Part shown: positions 50,713-60,505 of the stretch, piece by piece
How positions within the stretch are numbered: the first letter of the stretch is position 1
Layout: each line of letters opens with the position of its first letter
Assembly (NCBI RefSeq): GCF_004564075.1
Contig: NZ_CP038256.1
Span: forward strand, 1,922,001 to 1,986,000
Direction: 5' to 3'
DNA: 64,000 nt
Source: Microbacterium sediminis
GTDB lineage: Bacteria; Actinomycetota; Actinomycetes; Actinomycetales; Microbacteriaceae
The notes under the pieces: model-generated
Database searches by the model: none
Seen by the model: only the letters and a program-made list of their open reading frames with translations
What the model was told of the DNA's origin: nothing
Made by a program: the position numbers and the translations under genes

Positions 50713-53448
50713 TCAGTCGCGGCCGGTGAGCTGCCAGGCGTCCTCGTCGCCCTCGTCGTCCTCCACCGGGCGGCCGGCGAACTGCGCCTCGATCGGGTCG
50801 TCCGCGTAGCGGTCGTCGGCGTCCGGGGCCGCGGGTGCCGGCTCGGCCGGCGCAGCGGCGGGGACGTCCTCGCCCTTGATCTTGGCCAGCACCTCGGGCA
50901 GCTGCTCGGGCGTGACGAGCACGTCGCGGGCCTTGGATCCCTCGGAGGGACCGACGATCTCCCGGGACTCGAGCAGGTCCATGAGGCGACCGGCCTTCGC
51001 GAAGCCGACGCGCAGCTTGCGCTGCAGCATCGACGTCGACCCGAACTGGCTCGACACGACGAGCTCGGCGGCCGCGAGGAGCACCTCGAGGTCGTCGCCG
51101 ATGTCCTCGTCGATCTCCTTCTTCTTCGCCTCGATCGCCTCGGCCACGTCGGCGCGGTACTCGGGGCGGGCCTGGCCCGTGACGTGCTTGACGACCCGGT
51201 CGATCTCCTCCTCCGTGACCCACGCGCCCTGCACGCGGAACGGCTTGGACGATCCCATGGGCGAGAACAGCGCGTCGCCCTGACCGATCAGCTTGTCGGC
51301 GCCGCCCTCGTCGAGGATGACGCGGCTGTCGGTGACGCTCGTGACCGCGAACGCCAGGCGCGAGGGGACGTTGGCCTTGATGAGGCCCGTGACCACGTTG
51401 ACCGACGGTCGCTGCGTGGCCAGCACGAGGTGGATGCCGGCGGCGCGGGCGAGCTGGGTGATGCGGACGATCGAGTCCTCGACGTCGCGCGGGGCGACCA
51501 TCATGAGGTCGGCGAGCTCGTCGACCACCACGAGCAGGTACGGGTACGGCTTGAGCACGCGCTCGCTGCCCGCGGGCAGCTGCACCTCGCCGCGCGCGAG
51601 GGCGGCGTTGAAGTCGTCGACGTGGCGGAAGCCGAACGACGCGAGGTCGTCGTACCGCATGTCCATCTCCTTCACGACCCACTGCAGCGCCTCGGCGGCC
51701 TTCTTGGGGTTCGTGATGATGGGCGTGATGAGGTGCGGCACGCCGGCGTAGTTCGTCAGCTCCACGCGCTTGGGGTCGACGAGCACCATGCGCACCTCGC
51801 TGGGCTTGGCGCGCATGAGGATGCTCGTGATCATCGAGTTCACGAAGCTCGACTTGCCGGAGCCGGTCGAACCGGCCACGAGCAGGTGCGGCATCTTCGC
51901 GAGGTTCGCCACGACGTAGCCGCCCGAGACGTCCTTGCCGACGCCGATCGTCATCGGGTGCGTGGACTTCTGCGCGGCGGCCGAGCGCAGCACGTCGCCG
52001 AGGGCGACCGTCTCGCGGTCGAGGTTGGGGATCTCGATGCCGATCGCGCTCTTGCCGGGGATCGGCGCGAGGATGCGGACGTCGTTCGATGCCACCGCGT
52101 AGGCGATGTTGTTGGCGAGCTGGGTGATCTTCTCGACCTTCACGCCCGGGCCCACCTCGACCTCGTACTGCGTGACCGTCGGGCCGCGCGAGAAGCCGGT
52201 GACCTTGGCGTCGACCTTGAACTGCTCGAAGACGCCCTCGATCTGCTTCACCATGCGCTCGTTCGCCTCGGACTTGACGATCGAGGGAGGCCCGGCCGAC
52301 AGCGACGCGGGCGAGGGCAGCACGTAGGGGGCGGCGGGCGGCTGCGGGCCGCGGCCGCCGGGGCCGTCGGTGCCGAAGCCGCTCAGGCCGGGCAGCGACT
52401 CGCTGAGGTCGCCGGTGTCGTCGCCGTCGCCCATGAGGCCGGTCGAGCCGGTCTCGCGCAGATCCGCGACCACGCCGCTGATGCCGGAGAGCACCTCGGT
52501 CGCGTCGCTGCGCGGCTCCGGCTCGACGACGAGCGCGTTGTGGTAGCCGCCGTCGGTCTGCGTGCCCAGCAGCTCGGTGAGGTCCTGCGGCTCGGAGATG
52601 ACGTCGGTCTCCTCCTCGCGGCCCGTCTTGTTGCGGCGCCACCACGGCAGGTCGTCGTCGCCGTCGGCCTCCGCCTCGTCGTCGGCGTCCGCGCCCTTCT
52701 TGCGGCCCTTGCCGAGGACCTTGGTCGGCGCGGTCTCCGCGGCGTCCTCGACCACGCGCTCGGTGCCGAACATCCAGGCGTACAGGTCGCCGAGGCGGCT
52801 GACGATGCGGTTCGGCGGGGTCTTGGTGAGGATCAGCAGGCTGAGCGCGGCGAGCACGCCCAGCAGCACGTTGGCGCCGATCGGCGTGAGGCCCATCGCG
52901 AGGGGCTCGCCGACCATCCAGCCGAACAGGCCACCCGCCTCGCTCAGGGCGGGCATGCCGGCCGAGGGCTGCGGGCGCCCGCCGGCCACGTGGCAGAAGC
53001 CCGCGATGACGACGGTGAGCAGGCCGAAGCCGATGCCGATGCGGCCGTTGTCGTGCACGGACGACGGGTGGCGGAACAGCCATCCGGCGAGCAGGAGCAG
53101 CAGCACCGGGAAGACGAACGCGGCGCGACCGATCAGCATGCCGAACGTGTAGGCGCTGACCTGCACGGCGATCTCGTTGCCGATGAAGAACCACTCGGTG
53201 ACGGCGCCGGCCACCGCCAGCAGCACGAGCAGCAGCGGGAACCCGTCGCGGCGGTCGTCCTTGCTCAGCGTCTCGGGGCCGAACGCCCGGAAGAGCCCGC
53301 CCACGGCGTGCCCGAGGCCGTTCCAGACGCGCACGGGCACCGGCGGCTTGTCGTCGCCGACGTACTTCTTCGGCGCGGGAGCGGGCTTGCTCGCGCGCGA
53401 CGAGGACCGCGAGCGGGCGCTCTTGGGCTCGGTGGACGTGCGTGCCAT
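50713..53448 (-). CDS. ftsK: DNA translocase FtsK
   Basis: A 911-residue DNA pump of the septum. A basic N-terminal tail precedes four membrane segments (about 60-200), then an acidic linker (220-390), the motor with Walker [16 protein letters not shown], Walker [14 protein letters not shown] and a C-terminal gamma winged helix ([24 protein letters not shown]). ATG 53448 has TAGCCT seven bases upstream (53456-53461). The linker is shorter than in E. coli. Confidence 0.95.
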   Translation of the reverse strand: MARTSTEPKSARSRSSSRASKPAPAPKKYVGDDKPPVPVRVWNGLGHAVGGLFRAFGPETLSKDDRRDGFPLLLVLLAVAGAVTEWFFIGNEIAVQVSAYTFGMLIGRAAFVFPVLLLLLAGWLFRHPSSVHDNGRIGIGFGLLTVVIAGFCHVAGGRPQPSAGMPALSEAGGLFGWMVGEPLAMGLTPIGANVLLGVLAALSLLILTKTPPNRIVSRLGDLYAWMFGTERVVEDAAETAPTKVLGKGRKKGADADDEAEADGDDDLPWWRRNKTGREEETDVISEPQDLTELLGTQTDGGYHNALVVEPEPRSDATEVLSGISGVVADLRETGSTGLMGDGDDTGDLSESLPGLSGFGTDGPGGRGPQPPAAPYVLPSPASLSAGPPSIVKSEANERMVKQIEGVFEQFKVDAKVTGFSRGPTVTQYEVEVGPGVKVEKITQLANNIAYAVASNDVRILAPIPGKSAIGIEIPNLDRETVALGDVLRSAAAQKSTHPMTIGVGKDVSGGYVVANLAKMPHLLVAGSTGSGKSSFVNSMITSILMRAKPSEVRMVLVDPKRVELTNYAGVPHLITPIITNPKKAAEALQWVVKEMDMRYDDLASFGFRHVDDFNAALARGEVQLPAGSERVLKPYPYLLVVVDELADLMMVAPRDVEDSIVRITQLARAAGIHLVLATQRPSVNVVTGLIKANVPSRLAFAVTSVTDSRVILDEGGADKLIGQGDALFSPMGSSKPFRVQGAWVTEEEIDRVVKHVTGQARPEYRADVAEAIEAKKKEIDEDIGDDLEVLLAAAELVVSSQFGSTSMLQRKLRVGFAKAGRLMDLLESREIVGPSEGSKARDVLVTPEQLPEVLAKIKGEDVPAAAPAEPAPAAPDADDRYADDPIEAQFAGRPVEDDEGDEDAWQLTGRD

Positions 53449-53530
53449 GCCGTTCAGGCTACGTCCGCCCACCGACAACGCCCGGAAGCGACCCGGGTTT
53501 GCGCGGATCTCCCGGGCGCGTCGGCGCGCG

Positions 53531-55207
53531 TCAGGCCTCGATCACGACCGGCACGATCATCGGCCGGCGGCGCAGCGAGTTGCCCACCCAGCGGCCGATC
53601 GTGCGGCGCACCGTCTGCGAGAGCGCGTGGTTGTCGCGCACACCGTTCTGGGCGGCCTCCTCGAGGGCGGCGGCGATCTTCGGCTTGACCTTGTCGAACA
53701 CCGCGTCGTCCTCGGCCACGCCGCGTGCCTGGATCTCGGGGCCCGAGATGATGCGGCCGGTCTGGGCGTCGACGACCACGATGACCGAGACGAAGCCCTC
53801 CTCCCCCAGCACGCGGCGGTCCTTGAGGTCGGCATCGGTGATCGCGCCGACGCTGGAGCCGTCGACGTACACGAAGCCGAGGTCGAGCTGACCGGCGACC
53901 GTGGCCACGCCGTCCCTGAGGTCGACCACGGTGCCGTTCTGGCCGATGATCGTGTTCTCCGCGGGGATGCCCGTGTCCTGCGCGAGCTTGGCGTTGGCCA
54001 TGAGGTGGCGGTACTCGCCGTGCACCGGCAGCACGTTCTTGGGCGTGAGGATGTTGTAGCAGTACAGCAGCTCGCCCGCCGCGGCATGGCCCGACACGTG
54101 CACGCGCGCGTTGGCCTTGTGCACGACGTTGGCGCCGAGCTTGGTGAGCCCGTCGATCACGCGGTAGACCGCGTTCTCGTTGCCCGGGATCAGCGAGGAC
54201 GCGAGGATCACGGTGTCGCCCGGGCGCGGCTCGATCTCGTGCTCGAGGTTGGCCATGCGGCTGAGCACGGCCATCGGCTCGCCCTGCGAGCCCGTCGACA
54301 TGTAGACGATCTCGTTGTCGGGGATGTCGCGCGCCTTCTTGTAGTCGATCAGCACGCCATTGGGCACGTTCAGGTAGCCCAGGTCGGCGGCGATCGTCAT
54401 GTTGCGCACCATGCTGCGGCCGAGCAGCGCGACCCGGCGGCCGTTGGCGGCGGCGGCGTCGAGCACCTGCTGCACGCGGTGCACGTGGCTCGAGAAGCTC
54501 GCGACGACCACGCGCCCCGGCGTCTGGTGCATGACCTGCTCGATCACGGGCCCGATCGCGCGCTCGGTGGGCGTGAAGCCCGGCACGTCGGCGTTGGTCG
54601 AGTCGGGCAGGAAGAGGTCGACGCCCTCCTCGCCCAGCCGGGCGAAGGCGCGCAGATCGGTGATGCGGCCGTCGAGCGGCAGCTGGTCCATCTTGTAGTC
54701 GCCCGTGTGCAGCACGAGGCCGGCGGGGGTGCGGATCGCCACGGCCAGCGCGTCGGGGATGGAGTGGTTGACCGCGATGAACTCGAGGTCGAACGGGCCC
54801 ACCGTGATCCGCTCACCCTCGGTCACCTTCTGCGACACGGGGCGCAGGCGGTGCTCCTTGAGCTTGGCCTGCGTGAGCGCGAGGGTGAGGCCGGAGCCGA
54901 TGATCGGGATGTCCTCGCGCACGCGCAGCAGGTACGGCACGGCGCCGATGTGGTCCTCGTGGCCGTGCGTGAGCACGACGCCGACGACGTCGTCGAGGCG
55001 ATCGCGCACCGGCGAGATGTCGGGGAGGATCAGATCGACGCCGGGCTGGTGCTCCTCGGGGAAGAGCACGCCGCAGTCGACGATGAGGATCTTGCCGTCG
55101 AACTCGTACGTGGTCATGTTCCGGCCGACCTCGCCGAGGCCGCCGATCGGGGTGACGCGCAGAGTGCCCTTCGCGAGGGGCTGCGGGTCGTAGACAGGTG
55201 TGGACAT
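53531..55207 (-). CDS. rnj: ribonuclease J
   Basis: A 558-residue metallo-beta-lactamase/beta-CASP nuclease. The zinc motif HGHEDH is at 81-86, with [18 protein letters not shown] (beta-CASP) and [11 protein letters not shown]. It processes mRNA and rRNA 5' ends in actinobacteria. ATG 55207 gives the family N-terminus [17 protein letters not shown]; a weak AAGGCGGA lies upstream. It is 56 bp after dapA. Confidence 0.94.
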   Translation of the reverse strand: MSTPVYDPQPLAKGTLRVTPIGGLGEVGRNMTTYEFDGKILIVDCGVLFPEEHQPGVDLILPDISPVRDRLDDVVGVVLTHGHEDHIGAVPYLLRVREDIPIIGSGLTLALTQAKLKEHRLRPVSQKVTEGERITVGPFDLEFIAVNHSIPDALAVAIRTPAGLVLHTGDYKMDQLPLDGRITDLRAFARLGEEGVDLFLPDSTNADVPGFTPTERAIGPVIEQVMHQTPGRVVVASFSSHVHRVQQVLDAAAANGRRVALLGRSMVRNMTIAADLGYLNVPNGVLIDYKKARDIPDNEIVYMSTGSQGEPMAVLSRMANLEHEIEPRPGDTVILASSLIPGNENAVYRVIDGLTKLGANVVHKANARVHVSGHAAAGELLYCYNILTPKNVLPVHGEYRHLMANAKLAQDTGIPAENTIIGQNGTVVDLRDGVATVAGQLDLGFVYVDGSSVGAITDADLKDRRVLGEEGFVSVIVVVDAQTGRIISGPEIQARGVAEDDAVFDKVKPKIAAALEEAAQNGVRDNHALSQTVRRTIGRWVGNSLRRRPMIVPVVIEA

Positions 55208-55263
55208 GTGGGTCCGCCTTCGTGTTCTGTTGTGCGGTGCGGGCCCTCGCCCGCGGACGTCTG

Positions 55264-56241
55264 TCAGCGCGTGGTGCCGGGCACCTTCGGGAGCGCACCG
55301 CCCGCGGCCGCGTTGCGGTCGGGGCGGAAGTTGGAGAAGTCGACGCCCTCGACGCCGGCGACGAGCGCGAGCTCGTCCTCGATGATCGCGGCCTCCCATT
55401 CCTCCGGGCCGACGAGCGGCAGGCGCACGCGCGGGCTGGAGATGCGGCCGAGGCCGTGCAGGATGTACTTGGCCGAGACCGTGCCCGGCACGTGGGTCAT
55501 CACGGCACGCACGAGCGGCTCGAGCTTGCGGTGCTGCGCGGTCGCCGCGGCGAGGTCGCCGCGGTTGACCGCGTCGACGATCGCCCGGTACGGACCGGCG
55601 GCGATGTTCGCCGTCACACCGATCAGGCCGGTGGCGCCGATGGAGAGGTGCGGCAGCACGTTGGCGTCGTCGCCGGAGAAGTACATCAGGCCGGTCTGGT
55701 TCAGCACCCGGCTGACCTCGCTGAAGTCGCCCTTGGCGTCCTTGATCGCGAGGATGTTGGGGTGCTTGGCGAGGCGCAGGATCGTCTCGTACTTGATCGG
55801 CACGCCGGTGCGGCCCGGGATGTCGTAGAGGATCACCGGCAGGTCGGTCGCGTCGGCGACGAGGCGGAAGTGCGTGAGGATGCCCGCCTGCGTGGGCTTG
55901 TTGTAGTACGGCGTGACGATCATGATGCCGTCGGCGCCGGCCTTCTCGCTCTTCTGGTAGAGCTCGATGGCGTGCGCGGTCTCGTTCGAGCCGCCGCCCG
56001 TGATGATCTTGGCCCGGCCCGCGGCGACGTCCTTGCCGACCTCGACGAGCCGGATCTTCTCCGGATCGGTGAGCGTGGAGGTCTCGCCCGTGGTGCCGGT
56101 GACGACGATGCCGTCCGCCCCCGCGGTGATGACATCGTCGATGTGCTTCTCGACGCTGGGCCAGTCCACTTCGCCGTCGGCCGTCATCGGAGTGACGAGC
56201 GCGACGAGCACCTGTCCGAAGGGGTTGCCCGAGTGCGTCAT
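55264..56241 (-). CDS. dapA: 4-hydroxy-tetrahydrodipicolinate synthase
   Basis: A 325-residue TIM-barrel aldolase condensing pyruvate with aspartate semialdehyde, first step of the DAP branch. The Schiff-base lysine is K167 (AIKDAKGD), with Y139 in YDIPGRTG and the GTTGE loop. ATG 56241 has TAACCT seven bases upstream (56249-56254); the intervening GGGAGGC is too close to the ATG to act as a ribosome site. The C-terminal tail (DRNAAAGGALPKVPGTTR) is longer than in E. coli. Confidence 0.96.
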   Translation of the reverse strand: MTHSGNPFGQVLVALVTPMTADGEVDWPSVEKHIDDVITAGADGIVVTGTTGETSTLTDPEKIRLVEVGKDVAAGRAKIITGGGSNETAHAIELYQKSEKAGADGIMIVTPYYNKPTQAGILTHFRLVADATDLPVILYDIPGRTGVPIKYETILRLAKHPNILAIKDAKGDFSEVSRVLNQTGLMYFSGDDANVLPHLSIGATGLIGVTANIAAGPYRAIVDAVNRGDLAAATAQHRKLEPLVRAVMTHVPGTVSAKYILHGLGRISSPRVRLPLVGPEEWEAAIIEDELALVAGVEGVDFSNFRPDRNAAAGGALPKVPGTTR

Positions 56242-56285
56242 GCCTCCCAGGTTATCGGTTCCCCCTGAGCGCGCACGCCGGGCGA

Positions 56286-56786
56286 TCAGGCGCGGGCGTA
56301 GACGAGGAAGCGGTACGCCAGGCCGGTGCGGCTCGTGTGGCGGCCCTCGGCCGGGTCGGCGCGGACGACGCGCCACTCGGGCCCGATCGGCGGGGCGAAC
56401 GCGTCGCCGTCGACATCGATCTCGATCTCGGTCACCCACAGCTCGTCGAGGATCGGCATCGCCTGCTCATAGATCTGCGCTCCCCCGATGATCCAGGCGT
56501 CGTCGGAGGCCGCGCGCGCCGCCCGCACGCCCTCGTCGAGCGAGGGCACGATCGTGGCGCCCGGCGCGTCGAACTCGGCATTGCGCGTGACGACGATGTT
56601 GGTCCGCCCCGGGAGCGGTCGCCACTGCGGCGGGAACGACTCCCACGTGCGCCGCCCCATCACGACGGGCGCCCCGAGGGTCGCGGCCTTGAAGTACGCG
56701 AGATCCTCGGGCAGCTCCCAGGGCATGTCGCCGGCCGCGCCGATCGCCCCGCCGCGCGCCTGCGCCCAGATGGCCCGCAGCGTCAT
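56286..56786 (-). CDS. folA: dihydrofolate reductase
   Basis: A 166-residue reductase. The opening AIWAQARGGAIGAAGDMPWELPEDLAYFK contains the active-site acidic residue and tryptophan; VVMGRRTWESFPPQ and IIGGAQIYEQAMP are the NADPH-binding motifs. ATG 56786 shares one base with the thyA stop (TGATG), so thyA and folA are coupled, matching their linked reactions (ThyA consumes methylene-THF and FolA regenerates THF). Confidence 0.95.
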   Translation of the reverse strand: MTLRAIWAQARGGAIGAAGDMPWELPEDLAYFKAATLGAPVVMGRRTWESFPPQWRPLPGRTNIVVTRNAEFDAPGATIVPSLDEGVRAARAASDDAWIIGGAQIYEQAMPILDELWVTEIEIDVDGDAFAPPIGPEWRVVRADPAEGRHTSRTGLAYRFLVYARA

Positions 56787-57595
56787 CAGACCGCGACCGG
56801 CGCCTTGATCGACGGGTGGTGCTGGTAGTCGCGGATCTCGAAGTCCTCGTACGCGTAGTCGAAGATCGACGCCGGCTTGCGCGCGAAGTGCAGCGTCGGG
56901 TACGGGTACGGGTCGCGCGTGAGCTGCTCGGCCACCTGGTCGCGGTGGTTGTCGTAGATGTGCACGTCGCCGCCGGTCCACACGAAGTCGCCGAGCCCCA
57001 GGTCGGTCTGGTGCGCCACCATCGCCGTCAGCAGCGCGTAGGAGGCGATGTTGAAGGGCACGCCGAGGAACATGTCGGCGCTGCGCTGGTACAGCTGGCA
57101 GCTGAGCTTGCCGTCGGCCACGTAGAACTGGAACATCGCGTGGCACGGCGGCAGGGCCATGCCCTCGATCTCCGACGGGTTCCACGCCGTGACCATGTGG
57201 CGGCGCGAGTCCGGATTGCGCTTGATCTGCTCGACGACGTTCGCGATCTGGTCGATCTGCTGGCCGTCGGGGGCCGGCCACGACCGCCACTGCACGCCGT
57301 ATACGGGGCCGAGGTCGCCGTTCTCGTCGGCCCACTCGTCCCAGATCGTCACGCCCCGCTCCTGCAGCCAGCGCACGTTGCCGTCGCCGCGCAGGAACCA
57401 CAGCAGCTCCAGCGCCACCGACTTGAAGTGCACCCGCTTGGTCGTGATGAGCGGGAAGCCCTGGCTGAGGTCGTAGCGCAGCTGCCGGCCGAACACGCTC
57501 GTCGTGCCGGTGCCGGTGCGATCGTCCTTGTGCGTGCCGTTGGCGAGGACGTCGCGCAGCAGGTCCTCGTAGGGTGTGGGGATGGCGGCGGTCAT
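56786..57595 (-). CDS. thyA: thymidylate synthase
   Basis: A 269-residue ThyA. The nucleophile is C151 in [42 protein letters not shown] and YDNHRDQ are the other signatures. ATG 57595 has TACCCT seven bases upstream (57603-57608), fitting a leaderless mRNA. The frame is open upstream but has no similarity there. Confidence 0.97.
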   Translation of the reverse strand: MTAAIPTPYEDLLRDVLANGTHKDDRTGTGTTSVFGRQLRYDLSQGFPLITTKRVHFKSVALELLWFLRGDGNVRWLQERGVTIWDEWADENGDLGPVYGVQWRSWPAPDGQQIDQIANVVEQIKRNPDSRRHMVTAWNPSEIEGMALPPCHAMFQFYVADGKLSCQLYQRSADMFLGVPFNIASYALLTAMVAHQTDLGLGDFVWTGGDVHIYDNHRDQVAEQLTRDPYPYPTLHFARKPASIFDYAYEDFEIRDYQHHPSIKAPVAV

Positions 57596-57645
57596 GGCAT
57601 CAAGGGTACGTCCGCGGGGGCCGCCGACGGCCCTCGGCGCGCTGC

Positions 57646-58215
57646 TCACGCGGCGCGGCCGACGAGCCCGACGCGCTGCAGCCCCAGGTACATCTGGCAG
57701 CCCAGGCAGAACGCGAACGCGGCGTTGAGGAAGGCCGCGATGAAGGCGGCCGCCGACGCGATCGGCAGCGCCAGCGGCACGCCGAGCAGGTGCAGCACGA
57801 GGCCCACCCCGGTGACGAACAGGCCGACGCCCTGGGCGAACCGCGGCGGGCGGGGATCCTCGAGCTCCGCGGGCGGGGCGAGGCGCGGCCGCACGAGGCG
57901 GCGGAAGACGACGCCCCACGGCGCGGTCCGCGGCGAGACGACGCCCCAGAGGAACAGCAGCGCGACGACGAGCACGGCGAGGAAGCCGGGATCGGCGATC
58001 CGCTCGGTCAGGCTCGCGACCGGCAGCGCCCAGGTCGACGGCGCCCCGTCGGGAACGGCCTCGCCCTCCTGGCCCAGCCAGCCGAACGTCAGCACGGTGC
58101 GCCAGGTCGAGATGCCGATCAGCGCGAGGAACGTGGCCACGAGCAGCAGCGCCGCGGTGATGGCGGCGGCGAACCGCGGTCCGCGCGGGTCGATCCCCGC
58201 GGGTGCGTCAGACAT
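57646..58215 (-). CDS. DUF4395 membrane protein
   Basis: A 189-residue membrane protein with about four segments. [24 protein letters not shown] at the start and [15 protein letters not shown] at the end are the DUF4395 hallmarks; the CLGC pair suggests thiol redox chemistry. It overlaps the thioredoxin-like gene by 8 bp and is probably its membrane partner. The exact function is unknown. Confidence 0.82.
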   Translation of the reverse strand: MSDAPAGIDPRGPRFAAAITAALLLVATFLALIGISTWRTVLTFGWLGQEGEAVPDGAPSTWALPVASLTERIADPGFLAVLVVALLFLWGVVSPRTAPWGVVFRRLVRPRLAPPAELEDPRPPRFAQGVGLFVTGVGLVLHLLGVPLALPIASAAAFIAAFLNAAFAFCLGCQMYLGLQRVGLVGRAA

Positions 58216-58642
58216 GGACCCCTCCGATCCGATCGAGCTCGGCGATCACCGTGGCGCGCGGCGGCGCTCCGCCGATGCGGGCGTGCGGGGCCCCGGCGCC
58301 GTCGAGCACGAGCACGGTCGGCGTCTGCAGCACCCGGAACCGCCGCGCGAGATCGGGCCGATGCGTGAGATCGACGTCGACGTGCCGCACCCCGGGGCGC
58401 GAGGCCGCCACATCGGCCAGCAGCCGGCGGGTGGCGGGGCACTTGGCGCACACCTCGGTGCTGAACTGCAGGAGCGTCGCCCGCTCGCCGAACGCGCCCG
58501 CCTCGATCCCCAGCTCGCGCGAGGAGATCGCCCCGTGTCCCCCGCGGCGCGCCCGCCCCTGCCCGCGGCGCAGCGCGAGCCCGGCGAGCACCGCGACGAG
58601 CGCGATGCCGGCGAGCACGAGCGCTGCGGCGAGGGGCGACAT
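58208..58642 (-). CDS. membrane-anchored thioredoxin-like protein
   Basis: A 144-residue protein: an N-terminal membrane anchor (5-24), then a thioredoxin fold with the redox motif CAKC in LLQFSTEVCAKCPATRRLL and the cis-proline loop QTPTVLVLDG. ATG 58642 is the start that places the anchor at the N-terminus; a longer frame is unsupported. It likely works with DUF4395 in extracytoplasmic thiol exchange, which is inference from the pairing. Confidence 0.82.
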   Translation of the reverse strand: MSPLAAALVLAGIALVAVLAGLALRRGQGRARRGGHGAISSRELGIEAGAFGERATLLQFSTEVCAKCPATRRLLADVAASRPGVRHVDVDLTHRPDLARRFRVLQTPTVLVLDGAGAPHARIGGAPPRATVIAELDRIGGVHV

Positions 58643-58766
58643 GCTCCGATGCTGACACGATCCCGGCCGCCGCGGGCCGATGCGAAGAACTATGACGGCG
58701 AGACCCCCTGCTGCGGGGCCGCCGGGATCACTAGGCTGGCGACGAACCCGCAATCGAGGAGGACAC

Positions 58767-59189
58767 ATGAGCGTCACGAGCAAGGCCACCACCACCTGGA
58801 GCGGTTCGCTCTTCGAGGGATCCGGCACCGTCGCACCCGGATCGGGCATCGGCACCTTCCCCGTGAACTGGAAGGCCCGCAGCGAGGGATCGGAGAGCAC
58901 CACCACGCCGGAGGAGCTCATCGCGGCCGCTCACTCGTCGTGCTTCAGCATGGCCCTCTCCAACGCGCTCGCGCAGAACGGCACCCCGCCGGAGCGCATC
59001 GACACGACGGCCGCTGTCACCTTCGTGCCCGGCACCGGCATCACCGGCAGCCACCTCACGGTCGAGGCGTCGGTCCCCGGCCTCGACCCCGAGAAGTTCA
59101 CCGAGCTCGCCGAGGGCGCGAAGGCGGGCTGCCCCGTCTCGCAGGCCCTCGCGGGCATCGAGATCACGATCGAGGCGACGCTGTCCTGA
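58767..59189 (+). CDS. OsmC/Ohr-family peroxiredoxin
   Basis: A 140-residue thiol peroxidase. The two reactive cysteines are C59 (AAAHSSCFSMALSNAL) and C122 (AKAGCPVSQAL), with the usual TTPEELIAAAH stretch. It detoxifies organic hydroperoxides in this family. It has a good GAGGAGG ribosome site before ATG 58767 and TAGGCT about 27 bases farther up (58733-58738). It abuts the convergent TPR-like gene: both stops share TGATCA. Confidence 0.92.
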   Translation: MSVTSKATTTWSGSLFEGSGTVAPGSGIGTFPVNWKARSEGSESTTTPEELIAAAHSSCFSMALSNALAQNGTPPERIDTTAAVTFVPGTGITGSHLTVEASVPGLDPEKFTELAEGAKAGCPVSQALAGIEITIEATLS

Positions 59190-59633
59190 TCAGCGCGCGC
59201 GCTTCTCGAGCGTGATCGACTCCCGGATCGCCGCCCGCGCGCGGCGGCGATCCCCCGCCGCGTCGTAGGCGAGGCCCAGCCGGTACCACGCACGCCAGTC
59301 GTCCGGGTGGGCCTCGACCACGGCGCGGTACCGGGGGAAGACGGCGTCGCCGTCGGCCTGCACGATGCGGCCGCTGGGGCGCACCGCCACCTCGTCGGTC
59401 GGCAGCGCGCCCTCCCGCTCCAGGCGCGCGCCCACCTGCTCGGCGCGGGCGCCGAACCACAGCTCGCGCGCGATGGCCCACGCCGCGATGGCGGGGAGCA
59501 CGAGCATCGCGACGCCCATGGCGACGCCGACCGGCTGGCCGGAGCGGAGCAGGGCGATCGCCTCCAGGGCCACGACGGACAGATACAGGACGAGGGCGAG
59601 CGCGATCACCGCGACGCCGATGCGGACCTTCAC
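59190..59633 (-). CDS. small TPR-like membrane protein
   Basis: A 147-residue protein with two N-terminal membrane segments (about 5-28 and 35-60) and a C-terminal single TPR-like hairpin (YRAVVEAHPDDWRAWYRLGLAYDAAGDRR split over residues 100-130). It overlaps the dapB stop by 4 bp. I recognise no named family; a role near dapB is not evident. Confidence 0.7.
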   Translation of the reverse strand: MKVRIGVAVIALALVLYLSVVALEAIALLRSGQPVGVAMGVAMLVLPAIAAWAIARELWFGARAEQVGARLEREGALPTDEVAVRPSGRIVQADGDAVFPRYRAVVEAHPDDWRAWYRLGLAYDAAGDRRRARAAIRESITLEKRAR

Positions 59634-60448
59634 GAGGTGGCGATCGTTCCGGTCGTCGCGGCGACCTGGCCGCCGACCTCGCCCTCGGCGACGGGACGCG
59701 TCTCGCGCTGCCGCGGCGTGCCGATGCCGATGTCGATGAAGTTCTCGAGGCCGATGACGACGCCGCGGGCCTCGCGCGCGTTCTCGAGGGCGATCCGGAT
59801 GCCGGGCGCGTACGCGGCGGCGGGATCGCTCGTGTCGTGGACGATCGAGAGCGTCTCGCCCGGCCCCGAGAGGATCGCCTCCTGACGGGCGATCACGCCC
59901 GGGCGACGCAGGGAGTGCACCGGCACGCTCGCCACCTGCTGCCCCCGCGCGCGCTGATCCACATGCGGCGCCTCGACGGGCCCCCGCCGCGCAGCCGTGA
60001 TGAGCTCGGCCGTGCGCACCGCGGTGCCCGACGGCGAGTCGATCTTGGTGTCGCGGTGGGCCTCGACGATCTCGGCGAACGGGAAGAAGCGGCTCGCCGC
60101 GGCGGCGATCGCGGTGCCGAGCACCGAGCCCAGCGAGAAGTTGGGGATGAACACCGCCCCGGTGCCGGCGGCCTCCACGAGCGGGCGCACGAGCGCGATG
60201 CGCTCGGCGGACCAGCCGCTCGTGCCCACGAGCACGTTGATCCCCCGCTCGGTCGCGGCGCGCACGACGTCGATGCTGATCGCCGGCGTCGACGCGTCGA
60301 CGACGAGGTCGGCGCCGTCGAGCTCGGCCAGGTCGCTGCTCGAGCCGAGCACCGCCGCGACCTCGAACCCGTCGAGCTCCTCGACGACCTCGCGGATGAT
60401 CGACCCCAGCTTGCCGGTTCCGCCCACGATGGCGACGCGCGTGCTCAT
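59630..60448 (-). CDS. dapB: 4-hydroxy-tetrahydrodipicolinate reductase
   Basis: A 272-residue NAD(P)H-dependent enzyme of the DAP pathway. The nucleotide loop is VGGTGKLGSIIREVV (GxxGKxG) and the active-site motif EAHRDTKIDSPSGTA. ATG 60448 has TAGGAT seven bases upstream (60456-60461); an in-frame ATG at 60457 overlaps that hexamer and is disfavoured. A terminator lies just before the promoter. Confidence 0.95.
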   Translation of the reverse strand: MSTRVAIVGGTGKLGSIIREVVEELDGFEVAAVLGSSSDLAELDGADLVVDASTPAISIDVVRAATERGINVLVGTSGWSAERIALVRPLVEAAGTGAVFIPNFSLGSVLGTAIAAAASRFFPFAEIVEAHRDTKIDSPSGTAVRTAELITAARRGPVEAPHVDQRARGQQVASVPVHSLRRPGVIARQEAILSGPGETLSIVHDTSDPAAAYAPGIRIALENAREARGVVIGLENFIDIGIGTPRQRETRPVAEGEVGGQVAATTGTIATS

Positions 60449-60461
60449 GTGGTCCATCCTA

Positions 60462-60494
60462 CGGCGGTCCCGGCGAGCGCCCCCGGGACCGCCG
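60462..60494 (-). terminator. terminator after the nucleoside transporter operon
   Basis: Arms CGGCGGTCCCGG (60462-60473) and CCGGGACCGCCG (60483-60494) form a perfect 12-bp stem with a 9-nt loop, starting 11 bp after the permease stop and ending directly before the dapB -10. Confidence 0.82.
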
Positions 60495-60505
60495 CGAGGG
60501 GACGG

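Noticed and set aside
50089..53688. 1,199-codon plus-strand open frame opposite pgsA and ftsK
   Set aside because: Composition is dominated by R, G, A, D and H without any domain; it is the antisense shadow typical of high-GC genes. The minus strand encodes clear FtsK and PgsA.
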